From positions 41,128 through 105,127 of the forward strand of contig SUYQ01000007.1 of NCBI GenBank assembly GCA_015060325.1: a stretch of DNA of 64,000 nt. Reading direction: 5' to 3'. Made by a program: the position numbers and the translations under genes. Positions 26,158-35,404 of this stretch are shown here, piece after piece; positions within the stretch are counted from its first letter, which is position 1; each line of letters starts with the position of its first letter. The notes beneath the pieces are model-generated. The model made no database searches, had not been told where the DNA came from, and worked only from the letters and a program-made list of their open reading frames with translations. Source of the DNA: Bacteroidales bacterium (GTDB lineage: Bacteria > Bacteroidota > Bacteroidia > Bacteroidales > UBA932).

Positions 26158-27639
26158 CTATTCAGTCTGAGATACCTCCTTCTTTTCCCAATGGAATGGG
26201 GCGAACTCAGATGACGGGTCGCGCCATGACGGCTTGCGCAGTGCGTAGATGATCATAGGAAGGGCCACCATTACCACACATCCGACCACCAGTACCGTGT
26301 ACCATACCGTGTTGCTTCCGGTAGCGATCTGTCCCGGTGGTATGAAGCTGAGGACGAATGCCAGCAGCGATCCGGCGAAGCCTACCGATGCTATGATCCA
26401 CATCAGTGCGTTGCCTTTGCCCAGACGGAAAGGACGGGGAGCATCCTTCATCTTGTAGCGGAGCACGATAGCTGCCGCGAACATCAGCATGTACATGATC
26501 AGATACAGCAGTATCGTAAGCTGGGACAGGATCTGGTAGAATGACTGCACCGACGGCATCACCACGAAAAGCAGTGAGAGCAGAGTCACCAGTCCTCCCT
26601 GGACGAGCAGGATGTTGCGCTGCACTCCCTGGGAATTGGTCTTCTGGAAGAACGGAGGCAGATATCCTGCCTTTCCTACCGTGAAGATACCCTTTGACGG
26701 TCCGGCCACCCATGTCAGCACGCTTGCAAGCACTCCGAACATCAGTGCGACCGCTATCACAGGTCCGGCCCACGCGATGTGGAAATGTCTGAAATAGTTG
26801 TCAAATCCTATCAGCAGCGACTGAGTGAGGTTGATGTCCTTGGCCGGGATGATGAATCCCAATGCGAATGTACCGAGCACAAATATGCATACGGTCGCAA
26901 GTGAGCCGATGATGATGGCCTTGGGGTAGTTGCGCGACGGATTGTCCACCTCCATCACATGCACACCCATCATCTCCATTCCTGCATAGAACAGGAAGAT
27001 GCTGCTGGCAAGGACAAGGTTGTCGAACTTGGTCAGGTCCGGGAAGAATCCCTGCGACATGTCCATGTAGTTATGTCCTCCTGTGGATATGTATATTATT
27101 CCAAGGACGATCAGCAGTCCGGCGGGGATGATCGTTCCGATCAGACCGCCCCATTTGCTTATCTTTCCGACCCAGCCCAGACCTTTCATCGCAATGAATG
27201 TGGCGACCCAGTAGATGCCGAGCACAGTCACAAGGGTGAATATCTTGTTGGATGCCAGGACTGCGTCGGCGCTTGCGTCCATTCCTATGAAGGCAATGGA
27301 TACTGCTCCGAATGTCAATACCGTCGGATACCAGATTGTCGACTCGATCCATTGCAGCCATATGGCCAGGAAACCTGTCCGCGGGCCGAATGCCTCACCG
27401 ACCCACCTGAACACTCCTCCCTGTTTGTCGGAGAACATCGCTGCCAGCTCAGCTGCAACCATCGAAGTCGGGATCAGGAAAACTATGGCTGCAAAGAGAT
27501 AGTAGAATGCAGATGAGGGACCGTAGATGGCCTCGGACGGCAGTCCTCTAAGGCTCACGACTGCCGTTATGTTCATTATCGCGAGCGTGGCCACACTCAG
27601 CTTGAAGACCCTGCCCGCACTTCCTTTTTTCGTGTCCAT
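26158..27639 (-). CDS. gadC: Glutamate/GABA antiporter of the APC family
   Basis: Exchanges external glutamate for internal GABA, exporting the product of the decarboxylase encoded upstream. 493 residues with twelve hydrophobic segments; the N-terminal VATLAIMNITAVVSLRGLPS and WIESTIWYPTVLTFGAV are typical of the GadC group, and a soluble tail (WRDPSSEFAPFHWEKKE) could serve as the pH-dependent plug. Starts 11 bases after gadB, so the pair is an operon. Identification rests strongly on the linkage with gadB. Confidence 0.92.
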   Translation of the reverse strand: MDTKKGSAGRVFKLSVATLAIMNITAVVSLRGLPSEAIYGPSSAFYYLFAAIVFLIPTSMVAAELAAMFSDKQGGVFRWVGEAFGPRTGFLAIWLQWIESTIWYPTVLTFGAVSIAFIGMDASADAVLASNKIFTLVTVLGIYWVATFIAMKGLGWVGKISKWGGLIGTIIPAGLLIVLGIIYISTGGHNYMDMSQGFFPDLTKFDNLVLASSIFLFYAGMEMMGVHVMEVDNPSRNYPKAIIIGSLATVCIFVLGTFALGFIIPAKDINLTQSLLIGFDNYFRHFHIAWAGPVIAVALMFGVLASVLTWVAGPSKGIFTVGKAGYLPPFFQKTNSQGVQRNILLVQGGLVTLLSLLFVVMPSVQSFYQILSQLTILLYLIMYMLMFAAAIVLRYKMKDAPRPFRLGKGNALMWIIASVGFAGSLLAFVLSFIPPGQIATGSNTVWYTVLVVGCVVMVALPMIIYALRKPSWRDPSSEFAPFHWEKKEVSQTE

Positions 27640-27650
27640 AAAAGTTCATT

Positions 27651-29066
27651 TTAATGCGTGTATACTTTACCTTTCTGCTTTTCGGCCTTCAGCGCTGCCT
27701 GACGTGTCGGAGTAGGGTACTCCAGCTTGTCCAGCTCTGCCACCGCGTTCCGGATGTCCTCGATGAGCATGTCCGCCATGTCGCGTGACATTCCCTGACG
27801 GACCACTACGCGCATAACGGTCATGTCCTCTATATTCTTCGGCATTGTGTATGCCGGTACCATCCACCCGCTCTGCATCAGCTTGTCCTGCAGGTCGAAA
27901 AGCGTCCAGTTTGCTTTCTTGTCATATTCTGGCTTCATATACCATATGAACAGAGGATTGTCGAGATCCTTGGAGTAATTCTCGAAACATGGCATCTTTC
28001 CTATCGCGTCGTGGCAATAGCGTGCTATCTCCATAGAGTTGGAATGAATCTCCCTGTAGCCTTCCATTCCGAGATGGATGAAATTGTAGTACTGGGCAAG
28101 GATCTGTGCAGCAGGACGCGAGAAATTAAGGCCTACCTGCGAGATGTTGGCTCCAAGGTAGTTCACGCTGAACGACATGTCGCCCGGAAGATATTTCCTG
28201 TCCTTCCATACTACCCATCCGAGTCCCGGATACACCAGTCCGTATTTATGACCTGAAGTCGATATCGACAGCACCCATTTCAGTCGGAAATCCCATACCT
28301 TGTCCGGATTGAGGAACGGCAGGATGAATCCTCCCGATGCAGCATCTACATGGATCGGAATGTCGTAGCCTGTCTTTGCATTGAACTCCTCCAGCGCTGC
28401 ATCGAGCGCCTGGATGTCATCGTTCATGCCTGTCCATGTCACTCCTGCTATAGGTACGATGCAGATCGTGTTCTCGTCGCACATCCCGATGGCCTTTTCT
28501 ATGTCGAGAGTGGGATGTTCGAGAGTGAGCGGCACCGTGCGCATCTCTATCTGCCAAAGCTGGCAGAACTTTTCCCATACCACCTGATAGGCTGTGCTCA
28601 TCACGAGGTTCGGCTTGTCAAGCGGCTTTCCCTGGGCTTTGCGGCGCTCGCGCCATCGCAGCCATGCCGCGACTCCGCCAAGCATGCAGGCCTCTGACGA
28701 GCCTATGCCCACAGCTCCCGTCTTCCAGTCCGCTTCCTCAGGGGAGTGCCACATGTTTGCCACCATATTGATGCAGCGTCCGCACATCACTGCCACGCGA
28801 GGGTACTCTGTCTCATCTATATAGTTGATGCCCACGGATTCGTTCATCAGCCTTGTCCCGTAATCGTCCATATATGTGGTGACGAAAGTCGCCAGATTCA
28901 GGCGTGGCTGAGTCTGCGGGAATGTCTCGTCCTTGACCATCTGGTATGCTATGGATGCAGGAGTCTTATGCTCCGGAATGAACTTGTCCGGGGCTGGCTT
29001 GCGCATCTGCTCTGAACCGAATATGTCCGGTTCAGCAGCTTCCTTTAATTGCTTCTCAGTATTCAT
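27651..29066 (-). CDS. gadB: Glutamate decarboxylase
   Basis: PLP-dependent enzyme converting glutamate to GABA and CO2 with consumption of a proton; it protects cells at low pH. 471 residues; STSGHKYGLVYPG contains the PLP lysine, and HVDAASGGFILPFL and GSSEACMLGGVA are family signatures. The N-terminus (EPDIFGSEQMRKPAPDKFIP) is like E. coli GadB. Together with gadC this forms a complete acid-resistance pair, common in gut Bacteroidales. The C-terminus ends KGKVYTH, with the His and Lys that influence pH response in related enzymes. Confidence 0.96.
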   Translation of the reverse strand: MNTEKQLKEAAEPDIFGSEQMRKPAPDKFIPEHKTPASIAYQMVKDETFPQTQPRLNLATFVTTYMDDYGTRLMNESVGINYIDETEYPRVAVMCGRCINMVANMWHSPEEADWKTGAVGIGSSEACMLGGVAAWLRWRERRKAQGKPLDKPNLVMSTAYQVVWEKFCQLWQIEMRTVPLTLEHPTLDIEKAIGMCDENTICIVPIAGVTWTGMNDDIQALDAALEEFNAKTGYDIPIHVDAASGGFILPFLNPDKVWDFRLKWVLSISTSGHKYGLVYPGLGWVVWKDRKYLPGDMSFSVNYLGANISQVGLNFSRPAAQILAQYYNFIHLGMEGYREIHSNSMEIARYCHDAIGKMPCFENYSKDLDNPLFIWYMKPEYDKKANWTLFDLQDKLMQSGWMVPAYTMPKNIEDMTVMRVVVRQGMSRDMADMLIEDIRNAVAELDKLEYPTPTRQAALKAEKQKGKVYTH

Positions 29067-29143
29067 AATTTTTAATAATTATAATTTATAACCACGGCGG
29101 GGTGGTCACAAATTATGCCAAGAAGCGCTTTGGAAGGGGGATT

Positions 29144-30409
29144 TTATTTCACGGAAGTCTTTGGGAGATCGCTCCAGCGGGTAGTGTAATGAGGGGACTG
29201 GTTCTCCCTGGTGGATCGGATATGTCCCTCGCCCTGGACTGCCAGTCTGAGCGTGCCGTCCCCATATGTCCTGTTGATTGCGTCGATTGCGGAGGTGATC
29301 CTGTGCTCGCGCTCGACAGACTCGGTGTCTTCAAAAAGGGAGCGGACCATTTCGGACTCTCCCATGATGCCGGTGGCGATGACCCCGGCCTTCTTGTAGC
29401 CGTATCCTTCGCGGAACAGCTCGCGTGTGGCACGGACCGCCCTGATGATGATGTCCCTCTGGTCGGCGGTAGGGGATTCGAAATGGGACAGTATGCTGGA
29501 GTGCGTCTGAGGCAGGTCTTCCTTGAAACGGTTGGTGTAGGCGAAGACTGCTATCTCGTCTGTGACCGAATGCTGGCGGCGGAGCTTTTCTGCCATCGTG
29601 CCGGCGAAATTGGCAATCTGTTCCTGGAGCTCCTTCATGTCATAGATCTCTGTCGAGAAGCTCCTCGAGACGCAGATCGACTGCCTTGCGTCAAACCCGT
29701 CCTCGAATTCTATGCACGGGATTCCATGGAGCTCCTTCCATGTCCTCACTCCTGTGATGCCCATCATGTCGTTTACCGCGGCCTGTGGCAGCATGGTGAA
29801 CTCATAGGCGGTCTTTATGTACCTTGCATGAAGCTTTGCGGCGGATTTTCGTCCTATGCCCCAGACATCCTCGACCGGGAACTTTCGCAGTACCTTTTCG
29901 ATGTCCTGAGGCCGATGCATATAGCACCCTCCGCGGAGCTTGGGATATTGCTTGCAGAGCTTTGAGGCGATCTTCGCCAGGGTCTTTGTCGGAGCGATGC
30001 CGACCGAAACCGGGATAGAGGTCATCTTCCAGCATCTGGCCGATATTTCCTTTGCGTAGGCGTCGAAGTCGATGTTGTCCATTCCCCGGAGGTCGAGGAA
30101 TGCCTCGTCTATGGAATATACCTCCACAGCCGGTGCATATTCCTCCAGGACCCATCTCACCCTTTGCGACATATCCCCATACAGAGACATGTTTCCGGAA
30201 AATACAGCGACCTTGTGCCTTTCCACCAGATGCCTGATCTTGAAGTATGGGTCACCCATCTTTATGCCCAGCGCCTTGGCTTCGTTGCTGCGCGCAATCG
30301 CGCAGCCGTCATTGTTGGAAAGCACAATGACGGGCTTGCCCTGCAGGTCGGGTCTGAAGACCCTTTCGCAGGATGCGAAGAAATTGTTGCAGTCGGCCAG
30401 GGCAAACAT
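29144..30409 (-). CDS. umuC: Y-family DNA polymerase, UmuC type
   Basis: Catalytic subunit of an error-prone translesion polymerase. The start at 30409 gives MFALADCNNFFASCERVF, matching other UmuC N-termini; an upstream in-frame start would overlap umuD by 22 bases. Other motifs are GKPVIVLSNNDGCAIARSNEAK, VEVYSIDEAFLDL (catalytic Asp-Glu) and a helix-hairpin-helix region DVWGIGRKSAAKLHA. 421 residues, full length. Begins five bases downstream of umuD on the same strand. Confidence 0.95.
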   Translation of the reverse strand: MFALADCNNFFASCERVFRPDLQGKPVIVLSNNDGCAIARSNEAKALGIKMGDPYFKIRHLVERHKVAVFSGNMSLYGDMSQRVRWVLEEYAPAVEVYSIDEAFLDLRGMDNIDFDAYAKEISARCWKMTSIPVSVGIAPTKTLAKIASKLCKQYPKLRGGCYMHRPQDIEKVLRKFPVEDVWGIGRKSAAKLHARYIKTAYEFTMLPQAAVNDMMGITGVRTWKELHGIPCIEFEDGFDARQSICVSRSFSTEIYDMKELQEQIANFAGTMAEKLRRQHSVTDEIAVFAYTNRFKEDLPQTHSSILSHFESPTADQRDIIIRAVRATRELFREGYGYKKAGVIATGIMGESEMVRSLFEDTESVEREHRITSAIDAINRTYGDGTLRLAVQGEGHIRSTRENQSPHYTTRWSDLPKTSVK

Positions 30410-30414
30410 GACGG

Positions 30415-30843
30415 CTACATTTTCTTGATTACCCATGTGACGACTCCCCAGATCATGAAATTGTTCTCGGGAGTGACTTCTATAGGTCTGTAGGCTGTGC
30501 TGTTTTCATTGGCTGGCATCAGCCGTGCGCAGTTGTCTCCGATCTCGACCCTTTTAACGGTGTATTCTCCGTCTATATAGCACACCGCTTTGCAGTTGTT
30601 GTATGGATCAATGCTACGGTCGACGATGATGATGTCTCCTTCGTCCATGCCGGCATCCACCATGGATACGCCGTCGACCCTGAAGAAGAAGGTCGAGGCC
30701 TTGTGCCTTACCAGAAGCCTGATGAGATCAAGCTTCTCGTGTATATCTTCTGCCGGTGAAGGAAAGCCGGCCTTGACTCCTCCGAGCATTCCGCTCTCGT
30801 AGGAATTGCCTTCGTCTATGCTGTGGGGTTGGAATGTGCTCAT
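30415..30843 (-). CDS. umuD: UmuD-like S24 peptidase (LexA fold)
   Basis: Regulatory partner of UmuC, activated by self-cleavage on RecA-DNA filaments. 142 residues with the probable Ala-Gly cleavage site in GVKAGFPSPAED (about residue 24-25), the catalytic Ser in VDGVSMVDAGM and the catalytic Lys in EYTVKRVE. A minus-strand TATCTTTG at 30851-30858 sits just before the gene as a plausible promoter -7 box. I did not recognise a clear damage-regulon operator, and Bacteroidota LexA sites are poorly defined. Followed at once by umuC. Confidence 0.93.
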   Translation of the reverse strand: MSTFQPHSIDEGNSYESGMLGGVKAGFPSPAEDIHEKLDLIRLLVRHKASTFFFRVDGVSMVDAGMDEGDIIIVDRSIDPYNNCKAVCYIDGEYTVKRVEIGDNCARLMPANENSTAYRPIEVTPENNFMIWGVVTWVIKKM

Positions 30844-30875
30844 AACAGAGCAAAGATAAGGAATTATTCAGAATG

Positions 30876-31610
30876 CTAAGCGGTCAGCAGGATGATTGCT
30901 CCGCTTATTCCGATGTAGGCGTATACGACATAGGTGAATATCCTGTTGGGGATCCGGCTGAAGGCCCAGCTTCCGGCAAGGGTTCCGACCGCGAGACCGG
31001 CCAGAGAATATATATAGGTGGTGCCTACAGCAGGAGTCAGGTATCCGTTCAATGCCCTCACTATCGTCATCATGGTGTTTCCGATGACGAAGTACATCTG
31101 TATAATCGCCATGTAGTGGTTCTTGTCAGGTTCTGTGGAGATGAAATACAGCACTGCCGGAGGACCCTGCATCCCGAAAAGCCCTCCCATGACTCCGCTC
31201 AGAGTGCCGGCTCCTATCTGGCTCCTGAGGTTGGGCCGGATGAATTTCCTGACCTTGTCCTTGAAGAAGCTGAAGTACAGGCTGGTCAGTATGAGGACCG
31301 CGCCCAGGATCATCCTCATCGTGCGTCCCTCGATCTTGGAGAGCATGCAGATGGCGATGGCGGATATTGCAACGAATGTCATCAGTATGCCTGCCAGACG
31401 TTTCCAGACTATGTATTTTCTCATGTTCAGCACGATGATCGTAGAGGTGGTCAAAGCCAGGAGTCCGGACAAAGTGGTCGCTTCTCCGTATGACGGCATG
31501 AGGTAGGGCAGCGCGCTCATTATGAATATGCCGAAACCGAAGCCGGTAGTCCTTTGTACAAAGCTGGCTCCGGCTGCAAGAAGTGCAATATATAGCGTGG
31601 TTTCGTTCAT
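30876..31610 (-). CDS. Sulfite exporter TauE/SafE family membrane protein
   Basis: Predicted transporter, family linked to export of sulfite, sulfoacetate or other organic anions. From MNETTLYIALLAAGASFVQR it is 244 residues with about eight hydrophobic segments; GFGFGIFIMSALPYLMP near the start and GVMGGLFGMQGPPAVLYFIS in the middle are family motifs. A longer frame to 31667 is unlikely, since it runs through a TACATTTG promoter-like box of the divergent dehydrogenase gene. No sulfur-metabolism genes are near, so the substrate is open. Confidence 0.88.
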   Translation of the reverse strand: MNETTLYIALLAAGASFVQRTTGFGFGIFIMSALPYLMPSYGEATTLSGLLALTTSTIIVLNMRKYIVWKRLAGILMTFVAISAIAICMLSKIEGRTMRMILGAVLILTSLYFSFFKDKVRKFIRPNLRSQIGAGTLSGVMGGLFGMQGPPAVLYFISTEPDKNHYMAIIQMYFVIGNTMMTIVRALNGYLTPAVGTTYIYSLAGLAVGTLAGSWAFSRIPNRIFTYVVYAYIGISGAIILLTA

Positions 31611-31695
31611 CGCTGCAAAATTACGCTTTAGTTGCGTAACCGGGTAATTTTTTCGCAGAAAAATCATACATTTGAAACCTTAAAATCAAACGACC

Positions 31696-32346
31696 ATGAA
31701 AGTATTGATAAGCGGAACGTCGCAGGGGATTGGCAGGGCGATAGCAGTGCATTTTCTTCAGAAAGGCCATGATGTCATAGGAATAGACAGGCAGGAGGCA
31801 ACCATACAGAATCCATCCTATACCCATGTCGTGGCTGACGTCAGGGGCGAACTGCCGGAGATCCCGGATGTGGAGGTGCTTGTCAATAATGCCGGTACGC
31901 AGAATGAGGATGACATAGATGTCAACCTGAAGGCCCTTATCCGTCTCACCGAGAAGTACGGCATCGGGAGCCGCTGCATCAAGGCGGTCCTGAACATCGG
32001 CTCTGCAAGCGGGCACACCGGTTCCGAGTTCCCGGAATACTGTGCCAGCAAGGGTGGTGTCATCGCCTACACCAAGAATGTGGCACTCAGGCTGGCAGCT
32101 GTCGGAGCTACATGCAACAGTCTTGATCCCGGCGGAGTGCTGACTCCGTTGAATGATTGCGTGGTGAACGATCCTGCACTCTGGAAGGAAATCATGGATC
32201 AGACTCCTCTCAAGCGTTGGGCCACCGTTGAGGAGATAGCGGCATGGGCCTACTTTCTTACTGTCGAAAACCGTTTCTGCACAGGCCAGAGCATCGTCGT
32301 CGATGGCGGCGAGTCCATCAACTCCCGCTTCGTCTGGCCGGAGTAG
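31696..32346 (+). CDS. Short-chain dehydrogenase/reductase
   Basis: NAD(P)-dependent oxidoreductase of the classical SDR fold. 216 residues with the cofactor motif SGTSQGIGRAIA, NNAG at the fourth strand, catalytic Ser in IGSASGHTG and YCASKGG with Tyr and Lys, and a C-terminal VVDGGESI loop as in sugar or 3-oxoacyl reductases. It is a little shorter than the 240-260 residue norm because the region after strand 3 is compact. Substrate unknown. A TACATTTG box at 31667-31674 may be its promoter. Confidence 0.9.
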   Translation: MKVLISGTSQGIGRAIAVHFLQKGHDVIGIDRQEATIQNPSYTHVVADVRGELPEIPDVEVLVNNAGTQNEDDIDVNLKALIRLTEKYGIGSRCIKAVLNIGSASGHTGSEFPEYCASKGGVIAYTKNVALRLAAVGATCNSLDPGGVLTPLNDCVVNDPALWKEIMDQTPLKRWATVEEIAAWAYFLTVENRFCTGQSIVVDGGESINSRFVWPE

Positions 32347-32518
32347 GTGCGGGGTGCGGGATGATTTTGCCAAAGTTTCGCCACACCTGATCTGAATTTC
32401 ACCACAAATCCGGTAGGTTTACAACGAATCGTCAGCTTTTACGGCATTGCCATCTGAAGATGGCATGCGGCATTTTTATTGACATATCTTTGCGATCGTA
32501 AAAGTTAGAACAGTGGTT

Positions 32519-33340
32519 ATGAAATTTGAAAATGCAAACGTGCTGATTACGGGTGGTGCATCAGGAATCGGCAAGATCATGGGACGTATGGCACTTGAGA
32601 AAGGTGCGAAATGTTTCATCATCTGGGATATAAACATTGCCGGCATAGAGCAGACCCGCAAGGAACTCGGCAAGTTCGGCAAGGTCAAGGGGTATAAGGT
32701 AGATGTGTCCGATATGGAGATCGTCGAGCTGGCATACAGGAAGACAGTGGAGGATTGCGGTCCGGTGGATATTCTCATCAACTGCGCCGGCGTCATCACC
32801 AGCAACAAGACTTTCGATCAGCAGACTCAGGCCGAGATAGTCAAGACGATGAACATCAACACGATGGCTCCGATGTATGTGACCAGGGCAATGCTTCCGG
32901 ACATGCTTGCGCGAAACTCCGGACATGTCTGCACTATCGCTTCTGCAGGCGGAATGCTTTCCAATCCGAAAATGTCCGTATATGCTGCCAGCAAGTGGGG
33001 AGTCATAGGATGGTCGGACTCCGTGAGGATAGAGCTTCAGGAGATGAAGAGCAATGTTCATTTCACCACCATAGCTCCATATTATATCAACACCGGGATG
33101 TTCAATGGCGTGAAGTCTAAGGTGTTCCCTATACTCGAGCCTGAATATGTGGCGAAGAAGGTGATCCGTGCGATCGAAAAGAACAAGTCGTTCAAGGGTA
33201 TACCGTTCGGGTTCCATTTCATCAGATTCTGGCAGGCCATCCTTCCGACCAGAGTATTCGATTACTTCTTCGGACATGTCTTCGGCATCTACCACGCCAT
33301 GGACCAGTTCACAGGACGTCAGCCGGCGAATAAGGAATAG
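32519..33340 (+). CDS. Short-chain dehydrogenase/reductase (membrane-associated type)
   Basis: 273 residues from the ATG at 32519 (MKFENANVLITGGASGIGKI); an in-frame GTG six bases earlier is less likely. Motifs: GGASGIGK, NCAGVI, catalytic Ser in ASAGGMLS and YAASKWG. The C-terminal extension (FHFIRFWQAILPTRVFDYFF) is hydrophobic and resembles the class that includes retinol and 11-beta-type dehydrogenases, acting on lipid-like substrates. A TATCTTTG box at 32485-32492 is a plausible -7 element. The two neighbouring dehydrogenases are not close relatives. Confidence 0.9.
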   Translation: MKFENANVLITGGASGIGKIMGRMALEKGAKCFIIWDINIAGIEQTRKELGKFGKVKGYKVDVSDMEIVELAYRKTVEDCGPVDILINCAGVITSNKTFDQQTQAEIVKTMNINTMAPMYVTRAMLPDMLARNSGHVCTIASAGGMLSNPKMSVYAASKWGVIGWSDSVRIELQEMKSNVHFTTIAPYYINTGMFNGVKSKVFPILEPEYVAKKVIRAIEKNKSFKGIPFGFHFIRFWQAILPTRVFDYFFGHVFGIYHAMDQFTGRQPANKE

Positions 33341-33430
33341 CCCGGCGAGCAGACTGGATTTAAATCTGATATTTTTGCATACTGTGAAAAGCTTCAGTAA
33401 ATTTGCGTTTCAAATGAATTCTGATATCAT

Positions 33431-34081
33431 ATGAAACGCAATCTTTTTATTTCCCTTTTCATGCTCACATCTGTAGTGATGTCAGCACAGACTCTTGACA
33501 GGATGCAGTGGTTCAACGAACCTGAAAACTGGACAATCGAAGATAATGTCCTCATGATGGATGTTACCCCTCAGAGCGACTACTGGAGGATATCACATTA
33601 TGGATTTACCGTAGATGATGCTCCGTTCCTCTATACATTGAGAGGAGGCGAATTCGAAGTCAAGGTGAAGATCTCCGGAGACTACAAGGTGCGTTTCGAT
33701 CAGGCCGGCCTCATGCTCAGGATAGATGCGGAGAACTATATCAAGACCGGAATCGAATACGTGGACGGAAAGTACAATCTCAGCGCTGTAGTGACCCACA
33801 AGACCAGTGACTGGAGCGTCATCCAGCTAGACAAGCCGGTAGACTATATCTGGATCAAGGCAGTCCGCAGGCTTGATGCAGTGGAGATATTCTACTCGTT
33901 CGATGACGAGGAGTACGTCATGATGCGCAACTGCTGGCTTCAGGACAATACTCCTGTGATGGTCGGAATGATGGCGGCATGTCCTGACGGAAACGGCTTC
34001 AAGGCCAGGTTCGAACATTTCCAGATCAAGCATCTTCCTGATGCCCGCCGCCTCGAATGGCTCGAAAATAACCAGGAATAA
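33431..34081 (+). CDS. DUF1349 family secreted protein
   Basis: 216 residues with a signal peptide (MKRNLFISLFMLTSVVMSAQ) and a concanavalin-like beta sandwich: WFNEPENWTIEDNVLMM, GGEFEVKVKISGDYKVRFDQ, AGLMLRIDAENYIKTGIEYV and WIKAVRRLDAVEIFYSFD are characteristic of the family, whose members are often described as beta-xylosidase-like or carbohydrate-associated. Periplasmic or surface location predicted. TAAATTTG near 33400 is a -7-like box. Its stop is followed after one base by the large three-tier dyad element (34083-34190). Confidence 0.85.
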   Translation: MKRNLFISLFMLTSVVMSAQTLDRMQWFNEPENWTIEDNVLMMDVTPQSDYWRISHYGFTVDDAPFLYTLRGGEFEVKVKISGDYKVRFDQAGLMLRIDAENYIKTGIEYVDGKYNLSAVVTHKTSDWSVIQLDKPVDYIWIKAVRRLDAVEIFYSFDDEEYVMMRNCWLQDNTPVMVGMMAACPDGNGFKARFEHFQIKHLPDARRLEWLENNQE

Positions 34082-34082
34082 C

Positions 34083-34190
34083 CCTGGCGCGTAATACGCT
34101 GACTGTCAGCCACTTGCTGAAACTGCGTGCTCCCTTTGGGGAGCACGCGGTTTGCATAAGTGGCTGATTTGTAGTGAGATACGCGCCAGG
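34083..34190. repeat. 108-bp three-tier dyad element between convergent genes
   Basis: Outer arms CCTGGCGCGTA (34083-34093) and TACGCGCCAGG (34180-34190) are perfect inverted repeats. Inner arms TCAGCCACTT (34106-34115) and AAGTGGCTGA (34158-34167) are also perfect. The apex has a 15-bp stem (34120-34134 / 34139-34153, one T-G mismatch) with a TTTG loop. It lies one base after the DUF1349 stop and ten before the end of the convergent gene, so it may be a bidirectional terminator. Its 12-11-12-38-12-11-12 layout equals that of other elements near 50-64 kb. Confidence 0.9.
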
Positions 34191-34199
34191 TGAAAACAG

Positions 34200-34685
34200 C
34201 TATTTGCCGACTCGCCAGACGATGAAGTTTTCGTTCTTGTAGCCGTAGCGGAATTTGTTGTAGATGATGGCGAGGTGGTCGAACTTGTCGCTGAAATAGC
34301 CGAATGAGGAGCTGCCGACGAGGTAGATGGCATTGTCCACGTGCATGTCGATGAGTGCCTGGGAGAAATCGTGGAATGATTCCGGAGTGGTGCTCATCAC
34401 AACCATGATCTCACCGTTTCGGTCACATAGGACCTTCCTGATGGACTTGCCCTTGGGCTCGTTCTCTACGAGGGTGCCATTGTCAACCAGGGGATACTGG
34501 CGGAAGAAGTAGCCGCCCGTTTCTGTGGCTTCTTCAAAGAGAGGGGAGTTGTCTGCCACTCCGACTGTCAGCTTGCCGTCGATGATGCCGCAATATCCTC
34601 TTTTCGACAAGCCCCAGGACAGCGGGTCACCTTTAAGTACGAATGCTCCAGCTTGGCAGAGCGTGCTGGAAAGGTTCGGCACCAT
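34200..34685 (-). CDS. Phosphodiester glycosidase-like (NAGPA/DUF2233-type) short protein
   Basis: From the ATG at 34685 the product is 161 residues. The frame continues upstream, but that part is only the other frame of the DUF2461 gene. The sequence has GYCGIIDGKLTVGV, DNGTLVENEPKGKSIRKVLC and MHVDNAIYLVGSSSFGYF, similar in pattern to the C-terminal half of phosphodiester glycosidase proteins (there, LDGGSS). A full-length homologue would be about 280 residues, so this may be an N-terminally shortened gene or a distinct small family. It starts 20 bases after the DUF2461 stop. Confidence in function is low. Confidence 0.5.
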   Translation of the reverse strand: MVPNLSSTLCQAGAFVLKGDPLSWGLSKRGYCGIIDGKLTVGVADNSPLFEEATETGGYFFRQYPLVDNGTLVENEPKGKSIRKVLCDRNGEIMVVMSTTPESFHDFSQALIDMHVDNAIYLVGSSSFGYFSDKFDHLAIIYNKFRYGYKNENFIVWRVGK

Positions 34686-34704
34686 CACTGTGGACAATGT
34701 CAAC

Positions 34705-35403
34705 TCAAAACTGATAATCAGACAGTGATGGCTCGGGCTCTTCGCGGGAGAATTCGATGGCGCGGTTGATGTAGTCGAGGAACGGCTTGGCTGTGCGGAA
34801 GACTTTGACGATCTGGTCGATATCGAGACGAGAGTCGTCGAAGGTGCCTGAAAGGCAGAAGTTCTTGAGCTTGATGTAGTCGATGTATGGCCCTTCGGCG
34901 TTGAATCCCAGCGGAGCCCTTTTAAGTTTCTGGTCCTGATCGAGCGAAAGTGACGGGTGGAGGTTTTTGATGATTCTGTCAAAATCACCTCCGCCCAGTT
35001 CTATGTCTTCGCGCAGGATCCTCAGGACCTTCGGTTCGGTGTAGTAGTTGCCGACAGCCAGGAAGCTTCTGCATGGGTATTCCTCGCCTGAGCCGGTGCC
35101 GATATGGAAATAGTATCCGCTGTAGCCGGACTTGCGGCCGCCTCTCGCGATGAAGGCTCCGAAATGGGTCTTGTACGGCAGGCCGTCCTTGGAGAACCTC
35201 ATGTCCTTGTAGATGCGGTAGGTGCAGTCGTTGACGCCGACTCCGCGGATGGAATCGTCAAATGATGTGATGCCGGCGAGCAGCTGCTCGACCAGAGCAT
35301 TGAAATGGGAGCGTGCTTCGAGGTACTCGTTCTTGTGTGAGTCGAACCAAGGCTTGTTGTTGTTCATCTCCAGCTCACGGAGAAATTTCAGAATGGTCTT
35401 CAT
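34705..35403 (-). CDS. DUF2461 domain-containing protein
   Basis: 232 residues matching the DUF2461 family: FLRELEMNNNKPWFDSHKNE at the start, YRIYKDMRFSKDGLPYKTHF, GYYFHIGTGSGEEYPCRSFL and later LKRAPLGFNAEGPYIDYIKL. The family is widespread and has no proven biochemical role. It begins two bases after the stop of the MscS-type channel gene, so the two are co-transcribed. Length and motifs are normal. Confidence 0.92.
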   Translation of the reverse strand: MKTILKFLRELEMNNNKPWFDSHKNEYLEARSHFNALVEQLLAGITSFDDSIRGVGVNDCTYRIYKDMRFSKDGLPYKTHFGAFIARGGRKSGYSGYYFHIGTGSGEEYPCRSFLAVGNYYTEPKVLRILREDIELGGGDFDRIIKNLHPSLSLDQDQKLKRAPLGFNAEGPYIDYIKLKNFCLSGTFDDSRLDIDQIVKVFRTAKPFLDYINRAIEFSREEPEPSLSDYQF

Positions 35404-35404
35404 G

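Noticed and set aside
34686..34986. N-terminal extension of the phosphodiester glycosidase-like frame into the DUF2461 gene
   Set aside because: That part is Ser/Thr/Arg-rich out-of-frame translation of DUF2461; the gene more likely starts at 34685.
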